This document shows, in pieces, positions 36,501 through 47,434 of a DNA stretch of 64,000 nucleotides (within the stretch, counting starts at the first letter, position 1; each line of letters begins with the position of its first letter). The position numbers and the translations under genes are program-made. Source of the stretch: Vitis vinifera (Eukaryota > Streptophyta > Magnoliopsida > Vitales > Vitaceae); the NCBI RefSeq assembly GCF_030704535.1, contig NC_081820.1:22581001-22645000 (forward strand), given 5' to 3'. Under the pieces are notes generated by a model. That model made no database searches. It was given only the letters and a program-made list of their open reading frames with translations, and was not told where the DNA came from.

Positions 36501-38235
36501 TCTTCTATTGGATAAGAACAAAATAGGCAGTAATTTTATGGTAAAAAAACATTGATGAATTGCAGTTTTTTCAAACTAGCCTGTCCTCTCTCTGCAATTT
36601 TATTGTCATGATCTTTTATTTTTTAATATTTGATTCTGTTAGACCATGGAATTTTTACTCTAAATCATGAGTTGCTGGAGAAATTTTAAATTTGACATTT
36701 TTTGGTGCTTAATTCTTAATTATAATTCCTTTGTAGCCTCTTATCCAAACTATCTATGCTTGATGTAACTCCCCCTACTGTTTCAATGGTTCATGGTATG
36801 ATTTCTTCTGATTTGGTAATGAATAGTCACCAATGGGCTTGAGGATTTTCTTCTGGGTAAAGATGGCATGATCAATCCAAATATTCTGCTTATTGTGCAT
36901 TAGCATTGCATACATTGTGGGTCTATTTCCGAACAGCTTAAGCTTTTTTGTCAAATTGGTTTTGTTGACATAATCCAAAACCAGCTTAACTAGGTCTTGA
37001 GTTCTGAGTCTCTCCGACCATTTATCCATGTAAGGAGGTTTAGTAGCCAGGTATTCATTGTGGTCCATTATCCCATTACTTAAGGTTTTAGGTCTAATTG
37101 GCAGCTTAACAATAGGAAACCTTTCTAATAAGCCATTTGGATAAAGGTTTTAGCTAGATATACATTGTGGGCTCATTACCTAATAGCTTAAGCTGTTAAG
37201 TCAAATTAGTAGTTGAACAATAGAACATCTTTTTGAAAAAGCTGTTAAGGTCAAATTAGATCATGTCATTGTTTTTCATATCTCTTGGATATATGTTTGT
37301 TTGTTTTCATATCACTCTCTATATTTTGGTATTCATGTCATACTAAGTTAAACCTGCCATCACATTGGTGGTTGTTTCCCTGAATAGGAAGATGGGGTGA
37401 ACATGACTGCTAATTCCCTCTACCCAGGAATGATTGTCACGAATCTTTTCCGTCATAGCAACATTGTTACTGGTAACTACTTTACTTTCTTAGTTTATGT
37501 TTTGCGGGTACAAGTTCACATATGGATAAAGGTTGAGCTGTTTTTCTTCTATCCTAAGAATGCTAGCTCAACTTTTTAGAAAAACTATTTCATGCTCATT
37601 CCTTGTTCTTCATAGAACTTCTTGGCATTTTCCCTAGTGCCTCCAATTTTTGATGTGTTTGCATATGCTCGTATGATTTTGAATTTGGACGAACCGTTTC
37701 CTAGCTGTTTTAACTGATCATTGCGAGTTTTTCTCTTCAAATTCCATGGACCTTCATTTTCTTCTTCTTAAAAGAGTCTGTTGATACAACTCTACCAGGT
37801 TTTATAGCCTTTGTTTTTTCTTGTGGTTTGACACAGGAGTAGTTAATATCAGCTTAAAAATGTTCAGCAGGTAAGCTTTTTTCTCAGCATACTTCTACGT
37901 CAGAAACCAAGATGATTTATCCTCATGTATAAAGTACCAAGCAACAGGAATCTCAATAAACATTTACTTTCCCAGTTCTCAAATTTTGGCTCTGTTTGGT
38001 GGAAAGGAAAAGAATATTTCAAACTTCCATTGTACAAACTTGAGCTTCTGATTTCTCTTATGGTGTTTGATAGGGAGCTGCAACCACATGCTATGTGGCA
38101 TTACATCCACAGGTGAAGGGGGTGAGCGGCCAATATTTTTCTGACTGTAACATAGCCAAACCCACCGCACAGGCCAAAGACCCAGAATTGGCCAAGAAAC
38201 TCTGGGAATTCAGCATGAATTTGATCTCAGCCTGA
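33547..38235 (+). pseudogene. TIC32-like short-chain dehydrogenase, copy 1 (broken)
   Basis: All eight exons can be aligned to the intact copies: 33547-33652, 34576-34808, 34993-35071, 35476-35629, 36414-36492, 37388-37472, 37837-37870, 38074-38235. Breaks: an extra C near 34608 in exon 2 shifts the frame inside the cofactor-binding fold; exon 3 reads TTTCATAG, a stop; exon 4 has CACTGA where copy 2 has CACCGA; exon 7 has lost 13 bases. Splice sites and the YGQSK catalytic motif in exon 5 are kept, so decay may be recent or a spliced RNA may still be made. Its spacer and introns lack most of the transposons seen in copies 2 and 3, which makes it useful as the empty-site reference. Confidence 0.9.
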
Positions 38236-38717
38236 TATTGGTTAAATATTTTATTTATTTAGCAATTAAGTGTAGTTGCCACTGACATAAGAATGGAGGT
38301 CAATCTTTCAAGAAACTTTAAGTTTTCCATTTTTGACTCAATGAAGTTGGGACTTGGGCATGGGTCGTCTCTTAAGGCTGTGAAATAATGCCAATTTTGA
38401 CTTTAAATTGTGCTTATATGAAATATAACAAATTGATTTTCTGGAGGTTTATCAATCTTTTTCCCTTATCCAATGCTTGGTTTTTGGAAAGTACTAAGAA
38501 AAAAAAAATAATGAATATGAATATTTTTTTGCTTGGTTTCAACTTATTTAATCCTTATATAGAAAAATTAAAATAAGTTAAATAAGTTTAAAATACGTAT
38601 AAAAATAATTTATTGATTTTAAATTTATATATATATATATTTATATACTTTTTTTTTATATTATTTCTTAATTTTTTTGAAAGGAAGCATGGTCATAGTG
38701 ATTGTGATCATTTATGA

Positions 38718-39016
38718 CTATGTTTGGCTCATGAAAAATATAAAGTATGAGGGGAAATGTGAGAAAAAAAAATAGAAAGAAAGAAAAAATGAAAAAAATA
38801 ATAATAAATTATTTTATATGTTATTTCAAACTCGTTTTACTTCTTTTTCATTTTTCATGTAAAGATTAAATAATTTAAAAATATGTAAATTTTTATCTAA
38901 TTTAAATTATATTTAATTTTCTTTTCTATCTTCTATGTTGAAATCAAATATGATAAAATTATTTTTTTTAATATTGTTTTGATCTTTTCTTAATACTTTA
39001 TAAGAACCAAACATAG
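38718..39016. mobile_element. MITE-like element with CTATGTTTGG ends
   Basis: CTATGTTTGGCTC on the left and GAACCAAACATAG on the right are inverted repeats around AT-rich, non-coding DNA; same end sequence as the element at 12143-12467. Decayed relatives seem present near 47690-48310. Confidence 0.55.
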
Positions 39017-39053
39017 TGTAAGTGTATTTATTTCATTAGACTTCATAATCATA

Positions 39054-40534
39054 TGTAATGACCAGCTCCCAACCGTGTAAATATTGTCCGCTTTGGACCC
39101 AAAGGGGTCTTCACGGTTTTAAAACGCGTCTATAGGGTTACAAGGAATCCATACTTATATAATGCTAGGAACTTTCCCCCTTATCCGATGTGGGATGTCA
39201 CAAACACCCCCCATGTAGATACAACATCCTCGTTGTGTCCTATGGATTACAAGATCAAATAAACGAACATCCCTTCGGGCCTAAACAAACCCCCACACCG
39301 AGGTCGAAGATCGGTTTTGATACCATTTGTAATGACCCGCTCCCAATCATGTAGATATTGCTTGCTTTAGACCCAAAGGGGTCCTCACGACTTTAAAAGG
39401 CGTCTACAGGGTTACGAGGAATCCATAATATATAGCGCTAGAAACTTTCCCCCCTATCCGGATGTCACAAACACCCCCTTATGCAAACATAACGTTCTCG
39501 TTGTGTTCCACGGGATTGCGAGGCCAAACAGACGAACACCCCTATGGGGCAAAACAAACTCTCACACCGAGGTTGGAGATTAACTCTAATACCATTTGTA
39601 AATACTTGCTCCCAACCATATAGATATTGTCTGCTTTGGACCCAAAGGGGCCTTCACAGCTTTAAAACGCGTCTATAGGGTTACGAGGAATCCATACTTA
39701 TATAGCGCCAAAAACTTTCCCCCCTATCCGATGTGAGATGTTACAAACACCCCTTTATGCAGACACAACACCCTCACCCTTACGAGGCCAAACAAATCCA
39801 CACACCGAGGTCGGAGATTGGCTCTGATATTATTTGTAATAACTCACTCCCAACCTTGTAGATATTGTCCGCTTTGAACTCAAATGGGCTCTCATGACTT
39901 TAAAACGCGTTTACAGGGTTAAGAGAAATCCATACTTATATAGCATTAGGAACTTTCCTCCCTATCCGATGTGGGATGTCACAAATACTCTTTATGCAGA
40001 CACAATGTCCTCGTTGTGTCCCATAGGATTGTGGGACCAAACAAAAAAACAACCTTATGGGGCCAAACAAACCCCATACCGAGGTCGGGAACCTGACTCT
40101 GATACCATTTGTAACGACTCGCTCCCAACCATGTAGATATTGTCTGTTTTGGACCTAAAGGGCCCTTCATGGCTTTAAAACGCGTTTATAAGGTTACGAG
40201 GAATCCATACATATATAGCGTCATGGACTTTTCCCCATATTAGGTGTGAGATATCACAAACACCCCCTCATGTAGACACAACATCCTCGTTGTGTCCCAC
40301 GGGATTGTGAGACCAAACAGATGAACATCTCTATGGGATCAAACAAACCCCCACACCGAGGTCGAAGATCGGGTCTGATATCATTTGTAACGACCCATTT
40401 CCAATCATGTAAATATTGTCCGCTTTGGATCCAAAGGGACCCTCACGGCTTTAAAACGCGCCTACAGGGTTACAAAGAATCCATATTTATATAACGCTAG
40501 AAACTTTCCCCCATATCTAATGTGATATATCACA
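39054..40534 (-). mobile_element. Head-to-tail TRIM array: six LTRs, five internal regions
   Basis: LTRs (minus-strand orientation) lie at 39054-39202, 39328-39469, 39597-39745, 39835-39983, 40110-40258 and 40386-40534. Five are exactly 149 bp and one is 142 bp. The four full internal regions are 125-127 bp; one (39746-39834) has lost about 37 bases. Each internal region ends next to an LTR with a reverse-complement primer-binding site of the type GGCTCTGATACCA (variants GGTTTTGATACCA and CTGATATCA) and begins with a C-rich polypurine-tract complement. No open frame is present. ATCATA occurs directly on both outer sides (39048-39053 and 40535-40540), so the whole array sits as one insertion. 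It belongs to the same family as 6581-7188, 41732-42268 and 42894-43144. Confidence 0.92.
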
Positions 40535-41392
40535 ATCATATGCCAAATATAGGGGTACACGTCACATTTTCTAATTTGTTGAGCTTCAAGCTCAAAATAT
40601 ACTTTCACATCAAATAAAATTTTAAATTAGATGAATTTCAACTATCAATTAAACAAGTTGACTCTGAGACGGTACCGATAATTATAGAATTATAAATATA
40701 AACCAAAATATGACTTAATTATTAATTAAACAAGACATCATGTATTTTTTTATTCAAAATCAAAATTTATGATTATAATTAGGTTAGCCGATATAATTAT
40801 TAAATAATCCAATTGAGGTTAAATTTATGTTCTACATATTGAAAGAAAAAGTAATACATTTATGCCCACAATCGAGGTCAAATTATTGAATATATAAAAG
40901 TCAAACTTTGATAAACGTGGTCAAATTATTGAATATATAAAAGTCAAACTTTGATAAACATACTGAGTACGAGTCATCATATTCACGAGCCATACCATTC
41001 GGTATCACTCATCGAAAAGGACAAAAATTTTGTTAGGTGAGAATGTAAAATATAATAAGAAACAAATTATGAAGATGGGATTATATTTCAAATTAAGAAA
41101 AAAGTATCAAATTTCTGTATTTCCTCATAAAGGCAGGTTGTCAAACTGGACTCCACACGGAATTTTTAATGATTCGTGTACAGCTGCATACAATTCCCCA
41201 TTTTCTGGGGTGACAACGAAATCAGTGTGACAGACAACCAGCCCATTGAAAAAAGAGGTAACAAACACCGCAATCAGCATCATACCGAAGAAAAAATTGA
41301 TACACCGTTGTCATCTACTCATTGCGCTGCCTTTTTGTTTTAACAAGAGGAAAGAAAAAAACTTCATTCACGGAAGGGGAGAGAAGAGAAGG

Positions 41393-44300
41393 ATGTGGTT
41401 GTTCAGCAGAAAGGGAGCATCTGGGTTCTCAGGTTCTTCAACAGCTGAGGAAGTTACTCAAGGAATTGATGGCACTGGTCTTACTGCCATTGTTACAGGT
41501 CATATCTCATCTGGGTTGTTTTTTGGTTTTGTTTTTTGGTCTTTTGATATTATTCTTAGAAAGAAAAATGAGATATGGGTTTCTTTTTTTCTTGAATTGT
41601 TATTGCTGTATTACCAATCAATTGTGGAGAATATGGGTGGGTTTTCTGTGTTGGATGCAGGAGTTTCAGTGTTCTGTTGGTAATTATCCGTTCTGTTCTC
41701 TTTTTTTTGTTGTATGTATTTATTTGAATTATATAAATATCCGCTCTCAATCATGTAGATATTGTCCTCTTTGGACCTAAAGGGGCCTCACAGCTTTAAA
41801 ATACCTTTACAGTTTTGAGAAGTTCATACTTGTATAGCGCAATGAACTTTCCCCCTATCCAATGTGGGATGTTACAAACACCCCCATGCAGACACAACAT
41901 CCTCGTTGTATCCCGAAATTATGGGGTTAAATAAACAAACATCCTTACGGGGCCAAACAAACCTTACATTGAGGTAGAAGATCGATTTTGATACCATTTG
42001 TAACGATCCGCACCCAATCGTGTAGATATTGTCCTCTTTGGACAGGTTCAAAAAGAGTGTTTATCTGTTTGATCCCACCATTCCGTGGGATATAACGAGG
42101 ACGTTGTGTTTGTATGGAGGGGTGTTTGTGACATCCCATATCGGATAGGGGGAAAAGTTTCTAGCGCTATATAAGTATGGACTCCTCTGCTATATAAGTA
42201 TGAACTCCTCGTAACCTTGTAGACTCGTTTTAAAGCCCCTTTTGAGTCCAAAACATATAATATCTACATACTTTAAACATGGTATGCAGATCAATAGGAA
42301 AATTCAATTTGCATGGAATGTCCAACACCCCTAAGAATTTTGGATTGCAGAATTTTATGACAAAATCATGTTTTGCTTGAGAATCCTTCTCATATTTCAT
42401 TTTAGACTAGTTGGTGAAATTTGTTGCCAAGTTTGTCGGCAGTTTTGTAAATTCTGACCAGGTGTGCTTCCGGGTTGCCTTTTAAATTCTATATCGTAAA
42501 TAACTGATACTTACTTGACTGAGTTTATATTGTTGTTGAGGCTGGGGCAATGTGGAGAAGACTCTCTTATGATCCGACCCATCACTGGTTTCTTTCATTC
42601 TTGTATAATTGCCAATTTGCTTGTCATTGAATGGATGGCAAATGTTAAATGAGAGAAAGAAAAAGAAAAGGAAAGAGATGAAGTCCTGTGATGCTTTAGA
42701 TGGTTTCCTGAAAATGAGCATTATCTCCAATAAACACTTGGAGTTGGAGGCACTCTATTTTCATCAGTACAACAGAATAACCATTTTTTCGAAAGGAAAT
42801 GGTGTTGTTTCTATTTATATTTCTTCTTCTAGTAGTTGTATCCTCCTCCCTACTTTTTCCTCTAGTGGGAGTGATCCTTGATTAAATTGGTAGTGTGACA
42901 TCTCATATCGGATAGGGGGAAAGTCCAAGTATGAACCCCTCTTAATCTTGTAAACGCGTTTACACGATTGGGAGCCGATCGTCACATACCAAGTTTCGAT
43001 CCCAATCGTGTAGTTATTGTCCGCTTTGGATCTAAAGGAGTCCTCATAGCTTTAAAACGCGTTTACAAGGTTAAGAGAAGTCTATATTTATATATATTGA
43101 AATTCTTAAGAGAAGCCCATACCTATCCGATGTGGAATGTCACAGGTAGGTTATGAAATTCTTGCCATTGCCACGAATAAATAATTCATGGAATGTGCTG
43201 TGTAGTTTGTCTTAGAAGCGTTTGTGATATGTACTAACTGGCATATGCCTTTGCTCATGGATACTGTCATTACAGGAGCATCAAGTGGCATTGGCACTGA
43301 AACAACTCGTGTTCTTGCATTGCGTGGTGTCCATGTCGTTATGGGGGTCAGGAATATGGCGGCTGGTCAAGAGGTAAAAGAGGCAATAGTTAAGGAAATC
43401 CCGACCGCTAAAGTTGATGTGATGGAGTTGGATCTAAGTTCAATGGCATCCGTAAGGAAATTTGCATCAGAGTTCAATTCTTCCGGCCTTCCATTGAACA
43501 TTCTAATGTAAGAAAAGAATAAGAGTGGTAACCGTAGGTGCATTTAACAATCTCCTTTACACGCCTGCTATGTCATGTTTCATCCTCTCCCTCTCCCTCT
43601 CCCATCTATATGCATGTATACAACGTGCATATATGTTTAAGCCTATTAGTAGCAGGAACTTAGCAACGAGGGCTAACATTTTTTGGTCATTGTTAGAAAC
43701 AATGCAGGAACTACAGGCCCATACATGCTTTCCAAAGATAACATAGAGATGCTGTTTGCGACAAACCACTTAGGTACGTTACATTTATTGTAGAGCATGT
43801 TTGTTTCAAAAAATATGCTCATAAAAATGTGGGAGTTTTTGTGAAGCATTCAGAACTATATATAGCTTGTATTTCTTTTCAATATGTTCTGCAGGTCATT
43901 TTCTTTTGACAAGCTTGTTGTTGGACACGATGAAGAAAACAACGCAGGAAAGTGGCAAAGAGGGAAGGATTGTAATCGTCTCCTCAGAGGGTCACCGATT
44001 CACATATCGTGGAGGAATTCGCTTTGACAATATCAATGATAAATCAGGGTAACAAACTCCACTTCAACATGGAATTGCTTTAAATTCTACTTTTGAAATA
44101 GTTTTTTAAAGATTATCTACATTGAACTCCTGTTGATTTGATATGTTGGAAGACTGGTGAGTTGGTGACATTTAAGCAATCTTTTGAAAATTGGATCGGA
44201 CCGACCGGACCGGCCAGTCCTACGATTGACTGGTTGGCTTTTGAGTCTATGTTACCCTTTGGACTGTTTTAAGGATTGAACCGGCTTTGAATTGTTTGAA

Positions 44301-47300
44301 GAGTTTGAACCAGCGGTTGAACCGATGAACTGTTTTTAGTGAACCAAACGGTTGAAAGGAAACAACATTGTTTTCTCTCTCAAACATGAATTAAAAAAAG
44401 AGTTCTGAATCCTCACTCCCCTCCATCTGCACAAAATCAAACCCCCATTCTTTATTGCTGCTGCCAACCTAGCTTACCTACTGTCAGCCACCGCTAGTCC
44501 CTAGTCGCTGGTAAGTAAACTGAAAACAGAACTGAAAAACCCTTGCTACTGCCTCGCCTTCACCTTTGCCACATCTTTCGTCATTCACTGGATGCACCAG
44601 CTGCTGACCCTCACTGTTCCATGATCTGGTAAGGAAACATAATTTTGGTGCTGGATTGATCCAGTGGTACTGCCGGTCCATCATTGTATCTTGTCGTCAC
44701 CTGCTGCAGACTGTCAACGCATTAAGGCTTTTCCAGATTCCTGAAATCCCACTAGAAAAGGCTTGGACCCCTTGGGTGTAACACTCCCACTTCCCTCTCC
44801 ACGAGCCCAAGAGGCTTAGAACCGATCCACAATATAAGGCACTAAAATGTTCAATCTCTTTCTGATGTGTGATTATCCACTTCCACTTATGCACTTCAAC
44901 ACACGCCTACATGCACTTTCCAAATCCCACTAGAAAAGGCTTGGACCACTTGGGCGTAACACTCCCACTTCCCTCTTCACAATCCTAAGAGACTTAGGAA
45001 CTGATGCACAATATAAGGCACCTAAAATGTTCAATCTCTTTCTGATGTATGATTATCCACTTCCACTTATGCACTCCAACACACATCCACATGCACTTTC
45101 CAAGCACCCTACCCGTTCTCTGTACAACATTGACACACACAGTATAATATTCTTTAATTTAGCAATTTATTGTTCTTTAATTCAGTTTTAACTTGCTCAT
45201 ATAACAGGTATAGCAGTCCATTCGCTTATGGCCAATCAAAGCTTGCTAATGTTTTGCATGCTAATGAGCTTGCACGACGTTTTAAGGTACTCAATCTTCT
45301 CTTGGATAAGAATGATTAGGTAATAGTGTTATGGTAATAAAGCATTGATGAATTGCAGTTTTTTCAAACAAAGCATAACATTACATGATTATCAAAACTT
45401 ATATATTATTTGTCTTTTCTACCCTTGGATCTGTATGCCTATCCTCTCTGTGCAATTTTTGTCTTCATTGTCTTTTACTTTGGAATATTTGATTCTATGA
45501 GACCTTGGAATTTTGACTCTAAATCATGAGTTACTGCAGAATTTTGACACCTTTTTGGAGCTTTAACTGTTAATAATAATTCATTTGTGGTTTCTAATCC
45601 AAACTATCTATGCTTGATGCAACTTTCCCTATTGTTCGAATGGTGCATGTGTGATTCCTTCTGATTCAGAAGTGAATATTCACCAATGGTCTAGAGGATT
45701 TTCTTTTAGGTAAAGCTGGCACGATCAATCCCAATACAATAAAACCTTGATAAAATAATACTCTTGGGACCAAGAGAAATTATTATTTTAGCGGGGTTAT
45801 TGAATTATCAAGAAATGAATAATTTATTAATTTACCGATAAAGCAATCTTAGTTGCCACTGTTGAGCAAGCAAAAGAGGGTGGATGACTGGCTTACTTTT
45901 TCAAGAATTTGTTGGTTGGTTTGACAACAGAATGAAGGGTAGAAAGGTTTTACTTATAGTGGACAACTGCATGCCTAGCCCATCCAAAGGTTATTGCAGA
46001 CTTGAGAAATGTAGAACTGCTTTTCTTGCCTCCCAATACAACATCAAAGATTCAACCATGTGATGCTGGGATTATTTGAGCAGTAAAAATTCATTATCGA
46101 AGTTGTTTTTATTCTAGCATCTTGGAGGGCTATGAGTTAGGAACAACAAATCCTGAAAAGATCAATATACTGAATGCTATCAACTTCGTTAAGGAGTATG
46201 ATCATGCCATTGTTTTTCTAATCTCTTGGATATATATTTGTTTGTTGTCATATCACTCTTCCATCTCTATACTTTGGTACTGATGTCATACTTTGTCAAA
46301 CCTGCCATCATATTACTGGTTGTTTCTCTGAATAGGAAGATGGGGTGGACATAACTGCTAATTCTCTTCACCCAGGAGCAATTGTCACCAATATTTTCCG
46401 TCATAGCAGCATTCTTTCCGGTAACCACTTTGCTTCGAACCTAAGAATGCTTTACTTTTTAGAAAAACCATTTCATGCACAGTCCTTGTTCTTCATATAA
46501 CTTGGGATTTTCACTACTGCCTCCAATTTTTGATGTTTTTGACATATGCTCCTATGATTTTGAATTTGGAAGAACTGCAGCCTAACTGTTTAAGTAGTTA
46601 TGGGCCTGAAGATTCTGATCATTGCAAGTTTTACTCTTGAAATTCCATGGAAAACCTTAATCGGGAGGACGTCCTTTACTTTCTTCTTCTTAAAAGAGTC
46701 TTTTGGACATCTGTTGCTGAAGTAACTGGATTCTTGTTTCAATTGAACGGGCACATAATCTCTTATATCTTTGCCATGTTTGATTTGTTCCAACTTTTAG
46801 CCTCTTGACAACTAATATACTTCAAACATCTCAAAGAAAATCTGTGATTGTCTGGAGCCTTATAGCCATGAGGATTTTTTCGTACTCATCATGGCTGTGT
46901 ATATGCAGCACGGGCTGTAACTTCAATCTTCACATCTCATAAATATTTCCTATGATTTCATGTATTTGATACAACTCTACTGGGTCTTATAGCCTTTCGT
47001 TTTTTCTTTTGGTTTGACACAGGACTGGTTAATACGGTTGGCAAATACGTGCTTAAAAATGTTCAGCAGGTAAGCTGTTTTCTCAGCATACTTCTACATC
47101 ATAAACCAAGATGATTTATTCTCATGCATAAAGTACCAAGCAACAGGAGTCTCAATAAACATTTACTTTCCCAGTTCTCAAATTTTGGCTCTGTTTGGTG
47201 GAAAGGAAAAGAATATTTCAAACCTGCATTGTACAAACTTGAGCTTCTGATTTCTCCCATGGTGTTTGACAGGGAGCTGCAACCACATGCTATGTGGCAT

Positions 47301-47434
47301 TGCATCCACAGGTGAAGGGGGTGAGCGGCCAATATTTTTCTGACTGTAACATAGCCAAGCCCGGCGCACAGGCCAAAGACCCCGAATTGGCCAAGAAACT
47401 CTGGGAATTCAGCACGGGTTTGATTTCAGAATGA
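41393..47434 (+). CDS. TIC32-like short-chain dehydrogenase, copy 2 (313 aa)
   Basis: Exons 41393-41498, 43276-43507, 43697-43773, 43895-44048, 45208-45286, 46336-46420, 47023-47069 and 47273-47434 join without a frameshift and end at TGA. The protein is a classical NAD(P)-dependent SDR: cofactor motif TGASSGIG at residues 35-42, NNAG about 78 residues later, VSS, and catalytic YGQSK. The family includes TIC32, a calmodulin-binding, NADPH-dependent component linked to the inner chloroplast envelope import machinery, and retinol-dehydrogenase-like enzymes; the exact substrate is unknown. Compared with copies 3 and 4 one codon is missing just after NNAG, where the sequence reads GTTGPY rather than GIMAVPY. 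Introns 1, 4 and 5 carry TRIM, repeat and pogo-derived insertions. Confidence 0.9.
41732..42268. mobile_element. Inverted (head-to-head) TRIM composite
   Basis: From left: minus-strand LTR 41732-41876, minus-strand internal region to 41998 with primer-site complement GATTTTGATACCA, the start of another minus-strand LTR 41999-42044, then an abrupt switch to a plus-strand internal region (42045-42126) and a plus-strand LTR (42127-42268) truncated at its 3' end. The plus LTR carries a short tandem duplication of CTATATAAGTATG...CTCCTC. The paralogous intron in copy 3 (near 49565) lacks the insertion. Confidence 0.85.
42894..43144. mobile_element. Palindromic LTR-LTR derivative of the TRIM family
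   Basis: It begins TGTGACATCTCATATCGG (plus-strand LTR start) and ends CCGATGTGGAATGTCACA (minus-strand LTR), with a shortened plus LTR to 42986 and a fuller minus LTR after it. Both outer ends are therefore LTR 5' ends. GGTAG flanks it on both sides (42889-42893 and 43145-43149), and copy 3 shows the single empty site TTGGTAGGTTGTG near 50260. A clean five-base target duplication is thus supported by the paralogue. Confidence 0.88.
44177..45110. mobile_element. Repetitive insertion in intron 4 of copy 2
   Basis: The insertion begins after CATTTAAG with CAATCTTTTGAAAATTGG (CAATGTTTTGAAAATTGG in copy 3), rich in GAACCGG/GGTTGAACC motifs. Its 3' part, with phrases AGGCTTGGACC, CACAATATAAGGCAC and CACTTCCACTTATGCAC, is repeated twice with a period of about 179 bases (44755-44925 and 44930-45105). 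Copy 1 lacks it. No coding potential was recognised; superfamily unknown. Confidence 0.7.
45737..46190 (+). mobile_element. Internally deleted pogo/Tigger-like element in copy 2
   Basis: The left end CAATAAAACCTTGATAAAAT follows TA, as at 54510 in copy 3. About 100 bases later the sequence jumps to the transposase DDE region (text matching [15 protein letters not shown] near 46030). The intervening 1.3 kb present in copy 3 is missing, so it is a dead, deleted copy at the same intron-5 site. Confidence 0.75.

Larger units (their letters stand above)
38240..40990. repeat. Spacer S1 between copies 1 and 2
   Basis: Matches S0 and S2 from TAAGAATGGAGGTCAATCTT (38290) and again on the far side of the TRIM array (CACATCAAATAAAATTTTAA near 40605). 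It contains a MITE (38718-39016) and the TRIM array (39054-40534). Near 40860-40960 a stretch containing TCAAATTATTGAATATATAA is duplicated in tandem. No gene was seen. Confidence 0.75.

Noticed and set aside
36775-37068. 97-codon minus-strand frame in intron 5 of dehydrogenase copy 1
   Set aside because: No family resemblance; the related intron in copies 2 and 3 does not keep it open.
39054-40534. CRISPR-like regular repeat array
   Set aside because: Repeats are 149 bp with primer-binding sites and polypurine tracts, in a plant nuclear context; this is an LTR array, and CRISPR arrays are prokaryotic with repeats of 20-50 bp.
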